From JALZAA01 sp035316005 (GTDB lineage Bacteria; Actinomycetota; Acidimicrobiia; IMCC26256; JACDBD01), in NCBI GenBank assembly GCA_035316005.1, contig DATFXK010000165.1, positions 1 to 10,844 of the forward strand: a stretch of DNA of 10,844 nucleotides, given 5' to 3'. A model generated the notes under the pieces. The model was not told the origin of the DNA. It saw nothing but the letters and a program-made list of their open reading frames with translations, and searched no databases. The translations under genes and the position numbers were made by a program. Shown piece by piece: positions 6,719 to 10,844 of this stretch; the stretch's first letter is position 1, and each line of letters starts with the position of its first letter.

Positions 6719-7795
6719 GTGTGGGAACGGGTCGTGGCCCAGGAGCGTGCCGTCGGTCTGCTGCAGCGCGCCGCCGAACGCCCCGTGCACGCCTATCTCC
6801 TGGTGGGGCCGCGGGGATCGGGGCTCGAGGACGCCGCCCGCTGCTTCGCGGCCGAGGTCGTCTCGCCCGAGGACGACCAGCGCGTACAGGACCTCGTCGT
6901 ACGAGGCATGCATCCCGACGTCGTCGAGTTCGAGCCCGAAGGCAACCAGATCCTCGTCGCGCAGGCGGAAGCGATCATCCGAGAGGCTCACCGCGCGCCG
7001 ATCGAGGCCGAGCACAAGGTCGTCGCTGTGTTCGAGGCCGACCGGCTCAACGAGCAGGCGTCCAACAAGCTCCTGAAGACGATCGAGGAGCCGCCGGCGC
7101 GCAGCACGGTCGTCCTCGTGACCTCGTCACCCGACGAGCTGCTCGAGACGGTCCGCTCGCGGTGCCAGCGCATCGACCTGGCGCCCCTCCCGGAGGCGGC
7201 TCTCCGCGAAGCGCTCGTGCACGAACGCGCCGATCCCGAGGCGGCCGAGCTCGCGGCCCGACTCGCCGGCGGCCGTCTCGACCGCGGCCGGGCGATGCTG
7301 GGCGTGCTCGGCGACGTCCGACGCGCGTTCGTGACCGTCGCCGCGCAGCTGGACGGGACTGCCGGCTCGGCCATGCGGGGCGTCGACCACGTGACGTACG
7401 CGCTGCAGGAAGCCGTGGCCAGCCTCGACCGGCAGCACGAGATCGAGGTCGACGAGCTGGGCGCCGAGCTCGAGCGTGCCGGCTATCCGGAGCGGTCGCG
7501 GGCCGCGTTGCTCAAGCGGCAGGCCGAGCGGCACCGCCGCCAGCACCGCCGCGCCCGCACCGACCTGCTGCTCGAAGGCATCACCGCCCTCGAGTCCGTC
7601 TACCGCGACGTGCTCGCCGGTCCCGGCGCGCCCCGCCTCAACACCGACCAGCCCGTTCTCGAGCTGACGCCGCGAGCGTGCATGGAGGCCATCGACGCGT
7701 GTCGGGAGGCCCGCGAGGCGTTCGAGTTCAACCCGAACGAGAGCCTGCTGCTCGAGCGCCTCCTGCTCCGGCTCCCGGCGGCGAAGGCTACGTAA
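6719..7795 (+). CDS. holB: DNA polymerase III subunit delta' (clamp-loader ATPase-like)
   Basis: A 358-residue AAA+-fold protein of the DnaX/HolB family, part of the clamp loader that places the beta clamp on DNA. MWERVVAQERAVGLLQ starts the domain. The P-loop position reads GPRGSGLED (30-38) and lacks the lysine, so it probably does not bind ATP productively, as in known delta' subunits. VFEADRLNEQASNKLLKTIEEPP-type sequence at 104-126 covers the Walker B region and the helix seen in all clamp-loader subunits. TVRSRCQRIDL (145-154) contains the SRC motif that supplies the arginine finger. The zinc-binding cysteines of classical DnaX/HolB are absent. The C-terminal half is helical and Arg-rich. 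The start is GTG 6719, just after a leaderless -10 box; longer upstream reading is not conserved. It ends convergently with the Rpf gene, overlapping by 8 bp. The delta' assignment over gamma/tau rests on the missing P-loop lysine, the length and tmk nearby. Confidence 0.87.
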   Translation: MWERVVAQERAVGLLQRAAERPVHAYLLVGPRGSGLEDAARCFAAEVVSPEDDQRVQDLVVRGMHPDVVEFEPEGNQILVAQAEAIIREAHRAPIEAEHKVVAVFEADRLNEQASNKLLKTIEEPPARSTVVLVTSSPDELLETVRSRCQRIDLAPLPEAALREALVHERADPEAAELAARLAGGRLDRGRAMLGVLGDVRRAFVTVAAQLDGTAGSAMRGVDHVTYALQEAVASLDRQHEIEVDELGAELERAGYPERSRAALLKRQAERHRRQHRRARTDLLLEGITALESVYRDVLAGPGAPRLNTDQPVLELTPRACMEAIDACREAREAFEFNPNESLLLERLLLRLPAAKAT

Positions 7796-8363
7796 GGCCG
7801 AGCCTGCGGGCGCACCCCCATGCGCCCATCCCCACGCTCGACCGGATGCGCTCGGCGACGATGATCTGCTGCTCCCGAGTGGCCTGTCCCGCGTTCGGCG
7901 CGAACTGGCGTCCGCCGAACGAGTCCCAGGCGGAGTTCGAGAACCCGACGCCGCCCGAGAACGTCGGGCCTTGCATGCTCCAGTTGCCCTGTGTCTCGCA
8001 GGCGGCGATGGCGTCCCACATCGAATCCCGTCTCGACTTCTCGTTGAAGGCCTGTTCGAACGCGGCGCGCTCGGCCATCGACTGGGCGAACTGTTCGACA
8101 GCCCGGCGTGTCTCGACACGCTGGCTGGCAGCGATGAGCGACGGGTCGATGGCGGGCGCCGCGCGTCGGACCGGCGGCGACCCGTGGCCGCCGCCGGCCC
8201 CGGCGACGCCGAGCGGGGCGACGACCGCCACCGTGACGGCGGCCGCCCCTGCCCCCGAAGCCAGGGCGCGGAGATACAGGCGTCGCCTGGCTCGTCGCCG
8301 CGAACGTCGGCTCGAGCGGAGCGCGATCTCCCTCCTCTCGGAGGGCGCGGTGAGGCGGCGCAC
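7788..8363 (-). CDS. Secreted Rpf-like transglycosylase-domain protein
   Basis: A 191-residue protein with a very basic N-terminus (RSSRRSRRRARRRLYLR, residues 17-32) and a hydrophobic segment (about 33-57, ending in VAGAGGG). This fits a signal peptide or N-terminal anchor. A short linker and helical stretch (73-110) precede a C-terminal resuscitation-promoting-factor domain (116-191). It begins WDAIAACETQGNW and includes the catalytic glutamate position E123, the conserved FGG, ATREQQIIVAERI and GAWGC motifs, and cysteines C122 and C184 placed to form the family disulfide. Rpf domains cleave peptidoglycan like lysozyme and promote regrowth from dormancy; they are characteristic of actinobacteria. 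Compared with the common CESGGNW and GGLQFS, this copy has CETQGNW and GGVGFS, so the substrate groove may differ. GTG 8363 is the only start that keeps the signal segment, but it has no clear ribosome binding site. Confidence 0.85.
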   Translation of the reverse strand: MRRLTAPSERREIALRSSRRSRRRARRRLYLRALASGAGAAAVTVAVVAPLGVAGAGGGHGSPPVRRAAPAIDPSLIAASQRVETRRAVEQFAQSMAERAAFEQAFNEKSRRDSMWDAIAACETQGNWSMQGPTFSGGVGFSNSAWDSFGGRQFAPNAGQATREQQIIVAERIRSSVGMGAWGCARRLGLT

Positions 8364-8444
8364 CGTTTGCGGAATTCGGGGAGTCTGGGCGCCCGGCGAT
8401 CCGGCAAACCCCGAGATCTCGCCGCCGGCCGCAGGCGCCCGCCG

Positions 8445-8450
8445 TACACT
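8445..8450 (+). promoter_or_regulatory. -10 box of the tRNA-Thr promoter
   Basis: TACACT is a near-consensus actinobacterial -10 hexamer and ends 10 nt before the first base of the tRNA. The -35 region is GC-rich and not recognisable. The rest of 8364-8444 shows nothing else definite. Confidence 0.55.
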
Positions 8451-8460
8451 CCACGGCTGC

Positions 8461-8533
8461 GCCGGGATAGCTCAGCTGGCAGAGCAGCTCACTCGTAATG
8501 AGCAGGTCAGGGGTTCGAGTCCCCTTCCCGGCT
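8461..8533 (+). tRNA. tRNA-Thr (anticodon CGT)
   Basis: A complete 73-nt cloverleaf. The acceptor stem GCCGGGA (8461-8467) pairs with TCCCGGC (8526-8532). The D arm is GCTC (8470-8473) with GAGC (8482-8485). The anticodon stem GCTCA (8487-8491) with TGAGC (8499-8503) encloses loop CTCGTAA, giving anticodon CGT (8494-8496), which reads ACG threonine codons. The variable loop is 5 nt. The T arm AGGGG/CCCCT encloses TTCGAGT. The discriminator base is T8533, and the 3' CCA is not encoded. The 3' part from the anticodon loop onward is repeated exactly at 10222-10264. Confidence 0.97.
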
Positions 8534-8534
8534 C
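8492..8534 (+). repeat. Proximal copy of the 43-bp direct repeat (att-like, inside the tRNA)
   Basis: Bases 8492-8534 are identical to 10222-10264, base for base over 43 positions, with mismatches on both sides (A versus G before, T versus C after). The repeat runs from the anticodon loop to one base beyond the tRNA 3' end. That is the usual extent of identity at attachment sites of tyrosine-recombinase elements, which restore the tRNA when they integrate. Confidence 0.85.
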
Positions 8535-8562
8535 TGGCGCTCCTGACTACGGCGAACGCGAG

Positions 8563-8580
8563 AGCCCCGAGGCGGGGCTT
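8563..8580 (+). terminator. Hairpin downstream of tRNA-Thr
   Basis: AGCCCCG (8563-8569) pairs perfectly with CGGGGCT (8573-8579) around a 3-nt AGG loop, about 30 nt after the tRNA. Only TT-A follows, so there is no long U tract; this is common for high-GC terminators. It may end the tRNA transcript. The remaining sequence up to 8741 holds no gene I can support; TATCCT at 8712-8717 is a possible -10 box for the next gene. Confidence 0.5.
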
Positions 8581-8753
8581 AGCACGGCGCTGTCTCGCCT
8601 CCTCACTCGCTGAACGTTCCGGCGAAAGGAATGGGCCGTGGCGCTCGGGCCGCGCTTCGGCTTCACGCGTTCGAGCGGCGTGCGCACGACGTGGCCGCGC
8701 GTTGTCGTGCCTATCCTGTTCTCAAGCGCGGAATGAGAGGCGGGAGGTACGCA

Positions 8754-8987
8754 ATGGTTTCAGCGTACGTTCTCGTGTCGGTCGAGCCCGGAAAGAACCA
8801 AGAGGTCGTCGCGGCCCTTCGAGCGGTTGAGGGCGTCAAGCAGGCCCATGCATGTTGGGGCCAGCCGGACATCTTTGCGTTCGTGGAAGTCGGGGACGAC
8901 AAGGCCCTCGTAGACACCGTTCTCGCGACAATCCAGGGCCTCCCGGGGATCCGCACGACAGAGACGCACGTCGTGGCGCCCGTATAA
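8754..8987 (+). CDS. Stand-alone Lrp/AsnC ligand-binding (RAM) domain protein
   Basis: A 77-residue protein that consists only of the alpha-beta sensor domain found at the C-terminus of Lrp/AsnC regulators. It has the strand-helix-strand pattern SAYVLVSVEPGKNQEVVAAL, a central GQPDIFAFVEVGD that matches the G-x-x-D family core, and a final strand TTETHVVAPV. No helix-turn-helix is present. In the family this domain binds amino acids or related small molecules and builds dimers and octamers; stand-alone versions are widespread but mostly unassigned. ATG 8754 was chosen because GGGAGG (8742-8747) lies 6 nt upstream and the domain starts there. An upstream start at 8631 would add 41 unconserved basic residues. 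It is the first gene after the tRNA, 254 bp before the sulfurtransferase. It may bind a sulfur amino acid or modulate a full-length regulator, but that is inference. Confidence 0.85.
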   Translation: MVSAYVLVSVEPGKNQEVVAALRAVEGVKQAHACWGQPDIFAFVEVGDDKALVDTVLATIQGLPGIRTTETHVVAPV

Positions 8988-9108
8988 CAGTCTCTGCCCT
9001 CCAGTGGCGCGGCGTGAAGCGACTCGTCTGGCCGCGGTGATGCCGAAACCAAAACCCGGCACGAGCCTGGGCTGACCGCACCATCCCGAGACTGCTCGAC
9101 CCGCCCTC

Positions 9109-9137
9109 TTGGCACTCAGTGCGATTTCTCTTAAACT
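9109..9137 (+). promoter_or_regulatory. Sigma-70-type promoter of the sulfurtransferase gene
   Basis: TTGGCA (9109-9114) and TAAACT (9132-9137) are separated by exactly 17 bp, the best-formed promoter in the window. The region is locally AT-rich compared with its surroundings. Transcription would start near 9144 and leave a leader of roughly 100 nt before the ATG at 9242. The gap 8988-9108 shows no gene or clear terminator. Confidence 0.65.
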
Positions 9138-9157
9138 CAGATCGGAATTTCCGGGTT

Positions 9158-9172
9158 TGCTCGTGTTGAGCA
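9158..9172. repeat. Imperfect copy of the att core inverted repeat in the leader
   Basis: TGCTCGTGTTGAGCA matches TGCTCGTAATGAGCA at 10220-10234 in 13 of 15 positions; only the two central bases differ. Both are 5-bp inverted repeats (TGCTC/GAGCA) around a 5-bp centre. It could be a second recombinase core-type site or a simple leader hairpin; chance similarity is possible. Confidence 0.3.
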
Positions 9173-9173
9173 T

Positions 9174-9241
9174 GCTGGCACCCCAGGGTCGTGCCGGCGG
9201 CTTCGGGGTGCCTGAAACGGGAGAGTCCGCGAGGAGGCGCC
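9174..9241 (+). promoter_or_regulatory. Structured 5' leader with mutually exclusive hairpins over the ribosome binding site
   Basis: Four segments can pair in competing ways. A (GGCACCCC, 9177-9184) lies within GCTGGCAC, which pairs with B (GTGCCGGC, 9191-9198). A also pairs perfectly over 8 bp with C (GGGGTGCC, 9205-9212). C extended by T (GGTGCCT, 9207-9213) pairs over 7 bp, one of them G-U, with D (AGGCGCC, 9235-9241). D overlaps the Shine-Dalgarno AGGAGG (9232-9237) and touches the ATG. A-B pairing would therefore leave C free to hide the ribosome binding site, while A-C pairing would free it. This resembles translational attenuators and riboswitch expression platforms. No known riboswitch consensus was recognised. 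GC-rich sequence can form such pairings by chance. Confidence 0.35.
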
Positions 9242-10081
9242 ATGACCGACTACGTGCACCCAGAGGGCCTCGTCGACACCGACTGGCTCGAGCAGCGCCT
9301 CGATGACGCGAGCATCCGCATCGTCGAGGTCGACGAGGACACTTCGGCCTACGAGAAGGGCCACATCCGAAACGCCGTCGGCTGGAACTGGACCACCGAC
9401 CTCCACGATCCCCTCCGCCGCGACTACGTGGATCTGGAAAGCCTTAGTCGTCTCATGCAGCAGGCGGGCGTCGACTCGGATACAACCGTGGTGCTCTACG
9501 GCGGAAACAACAACTGGTTCGCCGCGTACTCCTATTGGCTGCTTCGCTACCTCGGCTTCGAGCAGGTGAAGCTGCTGAACGGCGGGCGCAAGAAGTGGGA
9601 GCTCGAGGGTCGGCAGCTCGTTGCCGATGTGCCGTTGTTCGCGCGCACTGAAGTGCGGGTCATCGGACCCATCCGCGGCGAGTTCCGCGCGCTGCGCGAC
9701 GAGGTGCTGGGCAAGTTGGGCACGGTGCGCTTCGTCGACGTCCGATCGCCTGAGGAGTATCGCGGCGAGAAGCTGGCTCCCGATCACTTGCCCCAGGAGC
9801 AGGCCCAGGTGCCGGGCCACATCCCGGGGGCGGTGAACATCCCCTGGAGCAAGGCGGCCAACGACGACGGTACGTTCAAGTCGGCCGACGAGCTCCGGGC
9901 GCTGTACGGAGGCGAGGGGATCACGCCCGACCGGGGCGTGATTGCCTACTGCCGCATCGGCGAGCGCTCGGCGCACACCTGGTTCGTCCTCCACGAGCTG
10001 CTCGGGTATCCCGCGGTCGAGAACTACGACGGCTCGTGGACCGAGTACGGCTCCCTCGTCGGCGTGCCGGTCGAGCGATAG
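9242..10081 (+). CDS. Thiosulfate sulfurtransferase, two-domain rhodanese (CysA2/SseA type)
   Basis: A 279-residue cytosolic enzyme with tandem rhodanese domains that transfers sulfane sulfur from thiosulfate to an acceptor such as cyanide or a thiol. The N-terminal domain (about 10-125) is the non-catalytic copy, with YGGNNNWFAAYSYW where an active loop would be. The C-terminal domain holds the active loop CRIGERS with catalytic cysteine C237, then AHTWFVLHELLG and NYDGSWTEYGSLVGVPVE, the ending seen in mycobacterial CysA2. FVDVRSPEEYRGE starts the second domain. Length agrees with the family (about 277). ATG 9242 follows AGGAGG (9232-9237) by 4 nt. It has its own promoter and a structured leader. 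Two bases after its stop begins a Rieske-like gene stub, probably the rest of a former operon. It lies inside the candidate tRNA island. Confidence 0.95.
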   Translation: MTDYVHPEGLVDTDWLEQRLDDASIRIVEVDEDTSAYEKGHIRNAVGWNWTTDLHDPLRRDYVDLESLSRLMQQAGVDSDTTVVLYGGNNNWFAAYSYWLLRYLGFEQVKLLNGGRKKWELEGRQLVADVPLFARTEVRVIGPIRGEFRALRDEVLGKLGTVRFVDVRSPEEYRGEKLAPDHLPQEQAQVPGHIPGAVNIPWSKAANDDGTFKSADELRALYGGEGITPDRGVIAYCRIGERSAHTWFVLHELLGYPAVENYDGSWTEYGSLVGVPVER

Positions 10082-10083
10082 CC

Positions 10084-10146
10084 GTGGCGCGATTCGTCGC
10101 AGTCGCCAGGGCGGACGAGCTGCCGCCGGGCGCCGGGGCTAGTTGA
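10084..10146 (+). pseudogene. Truncated 5' end of a Rieske-type [2Fe-2S] ferredoxin gene
   Basis: GTG 10084 begins 2 nt after the sulfurtransferase stop and opens a frame whose peptide starts ARFVAVARADELPPGAG and ends at TGA 10144-10146 after 20 codons. This closely resembles the first strand of small Rieske ferredoxins, which typically read xFVxVAxxDELPPG before VxVDGxxIALFNV. The iron-sulfur ligands (CxH and CxxH) would lie downstream and are absent. The similarity ends near 10140, where unassigned sequence leading to the distal repeat begins, so the gene seems cut by a deletion or insertion at that point. A chance match of 17 residues is possible because the protein is so short, but its position directly after a sulfurtransferase supports a real former gene. 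Confidence 0.55.
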
Positions 10147-10199
10147 CCAGATAACTCGGCTCGTTAGGCTCCCAGCTCGCCAGCGTTTTCGCAGGTGGG

Positions 10200-10211
10200 C
10201 ATAGCGCTATG
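10200..10211. repeat. 12-bp perfect palindrome near the distal att copy
   Basis: CATAGCGCTATG is its own reverse complement and ends 6 bp before the att inverted repeat at 10218. It could be a protein-binding site such as an integrase arm or excisionase site. The surrounding 10147-10217 shows no gene; TTGACC (10143-10148) and TAGGCT (10165-10170), 16 bp apart, form a weak promoter-like pair. Confidence 0.4.
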
Positions 10212-10217
10212 GCGGAT

Positions 10218-10264
10218 CCTGCTCGTAATGAGCAGGTCAGGGGTTCGAGTCCCCTTCCCGGCTC
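10218..10264 (+). repeat. Distal att-like copy: 3' fragment of tRNA-Thr with perfect core inverted repeat
   Basis: Bases 10222-10264 repeat the tRNA-Thr 3' part exactly. Upstream, the tRNA 5' half is missing: no acceptor or D arm can be drawn, so this is not a working tRNA. The bases just before the repeat extend the core into a perfect 7-bp inverted repeat, CCTGCTC (10218-10224) and GAGCAGG (10230-10236) around GTAAT. Symmetric arms around a short centre are what core-type sites of tyrosine recombinases look like, and the anticodon stem-loop is a common crossover place in tRNA sites. Confidence 0.82.
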
Positions 10265-10265
10265 C

Positions 10266-10300
10266 AAACCGCGGTTTTCCTGCGGCGTCGAAGGCGACGC
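10266..10300 (+). terminator. Terminator-like palindromes after the distal tRNA fragment
   Basis: AAACCGCGGTTT (10266-10277) is a perfect 12-bp palindrome followed by one more T, starting two bases after the tRNA fragment. GCGTCG (10285-10290) and CGACGC (10295-10300) form a 6-bp hairpin with an AAGG loop. A palindrome with a T run right behind a tRNA 3' end suggests the original tRNA-Thr terminator, displaced when the island entered. The first palindrome has no loop and the second lacks a T tract, so this is tentative. The stretch 10301-10384 shows only a weak GTCTC/GAGAC inverted repeat (10313-10317, 10340-10344). Confidence 0.35.
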
Positions 10301-10394
10301 GGGGATCGATGAGTCTCGGCACCGTGAGTCGTCCCAGCTGAGACGATCCCCCCCGGAGCCCGCGAGCGCACGAGACCCGACAGCGGAGGAGACC

Positions 10395-10844
10395 ATGACG
10401 ACCACGCCCGGCAACGCGAGCAGCAACCTCCCCGGCAAGCCGCCCGTCGTCGACCGGGCCACCTGGCAGGCGGCGCGCGAGGAGCTGCTGGTCCGCGAGA
10501 AGGCGCACACCCGTGAGGGCGACGCGATCGCCGCGGCCCGGCGGCGGCTGCCGATGGTCGAGCTCGACGGCTCGGTCGAGGTCACCGGCGCGGACGGGCC
10601 GGTCCCGCTCGTCGACCTGTTCCAGGGTCGCGACGAGCTCGTGGTCTACAGGCACATGTGGTACGACGGCGCGCCGCCCCAGGGACAGTGCGAGGGCTGC
10701 ACAACCACGGCCTGGCACGTGAAGGACGCCGTCTACCTCAACGCCCGGGGCGTCTCGCTGGCTTTCCTGACCTCGGGCCCGTGGGACGAGGTGGCTCGGT
10801 TCGTCGAGTTCATGGGGTACACCCAGCCGTGGTACTCGGTGCGA
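10395..10844 (+). CDS. DUF899 family thioredoxin-like protein, 5' part (3' end outside window)
   Basis: The frame is open from ATG 10395 to the window edge, giving 150 residues. The start follows GGAGGAG (10385-10391). The N-terminal part, VVDRATWQAAREELLVREKAHTREGDAIAAARRRLPMVELD in outline, is the hallmark of DUF899 proteins. These carry a thioredoxin-like fold with a C-x-x-C pair, here CEGC at residues 99-102, followed by a strand and helix pattern (VSLAFLTSGPWDEVARFVEFMG). The function of DUF899 is not established; a redox or peroxiredoxin-like role is inferred from the fold. YRHMWY precedes the CxxC where many members have YHFMF. It is the first gene of the chromosome after the candidate island, unrelated in product to the genes inside. 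Confidence 0.85.
   Translation, partial: MTTTPGNASSNLPGKPPVVDRATWQAAREELLVREKAHTREGDAIAAARRRLPMVELDGSVEVTGADGPVPLVDLFQGRDELVVYRHMWYDGAPPQGQCEGCTTTAWHVKDAVYLNARGVSLAFLTSGPWDEVARFVEFMGYTQPWYSVR

Larger units (their letters stand above)
8535..10264. mobile_element. Candidate mini-island integrated at tRNA-Thr, without integrase
   Basis: The 1,730-bp unit between equivalent points of the two repeat copies has the layout of an integrated element: intact tRNA at one end and an orphan 3' tRNA fragment at the other. Its cargo is an Lrp-type sensor domain, a sulfurtransferase and a truncated Rieske-like gene, followed by about 75 bp of unassigned sequence next to the distal repeat. No recombinase, replication or transfer gene is present. 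It could be a deletion remnant of a larger island, a non-autonomous element moved by an integrase elsewhere, or an assembly join at the repeat. The boundaries are firm only if the repeat is real in the genome. Confidence 0.42.

Noticed and set aside
8325..8345. A strong AGGAGG on the minus strand inside the Rpf gene, suggesting a later start.
   Set aside because: No ATG, GTG or TTG follows at a usable distance in frame; the string is part of the Ser-Glu-Arg-Arg-Glu codons.
6721..8613. A 630-codon plus-strand frame across holB, the Rpf gene and the tRNA.
   Set aside because: The product is Arg/Ala/Pro-rich with no domain, and it runs through holB in a wrong frame, antisense to the Rpf gene and through a tRNA.
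8631..8753. A longer N-terminus for the Lrp-type domain protein starting at 8631.
   Set aside because: The added 41 residues are basic and domain-free, while GGGAGG sits 6 nt before the ATG at 8754 where the domain begins.
9213..9241. A glycine-riboswitch-like GGGAGAG string before the sulfurtransferase gene.
   Set aside because: The other conserved parts of the glycine aptamer are missing, so only the generic alternative-hairpin reading is kept.
10191..10264. A second complete tRNA gene at the distal repeat.
   Set aside because: Only the anticodon loop, 3' anticodon strand, T arm and 3' acceptor strand are present; the upstream bases cannot form the acceptor or D stems.
10139..10718. Minus-strand frames through the distal repeat with peptides such as GTRTPDLLIT and GLEPLTCSLR.
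   Set aside because: These peptides are antisense translation of the tRNA 3' end, which recurs in databases as spurious proteins, and the rest is a shadow of the DUF899 gene. I saw no integrase motifs.
1..10844. CRISPR arrays, insertion sequences, tandem repeats or phage structural genes.
   Set aside because: No regularly spaced repeats, transposase motifs or phage proteins were found on reading both strands.

Overview
The window is high-GC, densely coded bacterial DNA that reads as chromosome of an actinobacterium, perhaps from a deep or uncultured lineage such as Acidimicrobiia (class is my inference). The evidence is a TopA with no zinc fingers but four C-terminal GxYGPY-type repeats and a lysine-rich tail, a secreted Rpf-type (resuscitation-promoting factor) domain protein, a CysA2-type thiosulfate sulfurtransferase, and several gene starts that lack a Shine-Dalgarno (SD) sequence but have a TAnnnT -10 box just upstream, as in leaderless actinobacterial genes.

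Bases 1-8460 look like ordinary core chromosome. They hold the 3' end of a KdpE-like response regulator, a convergent DedA membrane protein, and then a rightward block: topA (DNA topoisomerase I), an MFS (major facilitator superfamily) transporter, tmk (dTMP kinase) and holB (DNA polymerase III delta'). The MFS gene and tmk lie in the same reading frame, separated only by one TAG codon. A decayed second MFS gene lies on the minus strand between tmk and holB. An Rpf-domain protein converges on holB and overlaps its end.

Bases 8461-10264 are the most unusual part. An intact tRNA-Thr(CGT) is followed 1,730 bp later by a 43-bp perfect copy of its 3' part (anticodon loop to 3' end). This is the usual footprint of an element integrated into a tRNA gene. 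The segment between carries a stand-alone Lrp/AsnC-type sensor domain, a sulfurtransferase with a good promoter and a 5' leader that can fold in competing ways, and a 20-codon stub that resembles the N-terminus of a Rieske ferredoxin. No integrase is present. The distal repeat copy sits in a perfect 7-bp inverted repeat, has a 12-bp palindrome just upstream, and is followed by a terminator-like palindrome that may be the tRNA gene's original downstream sequence. I read this as a very small or deletion-shrunken integrative island, although a misassembly at the repeat must be excluded.

After the island the chromosome resumes with the 5' part of a DUF899 (thioredoxin-like) gene that runs off the window. 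No CRISPR array, insertion sequence or rRNA gene was seen. No gene-free stretch exceeds 300 bases; the longest are 8988-9241 (sulfurtransferase promoter and leader) and 10147-10394 (island end and DUF899 upstream region).
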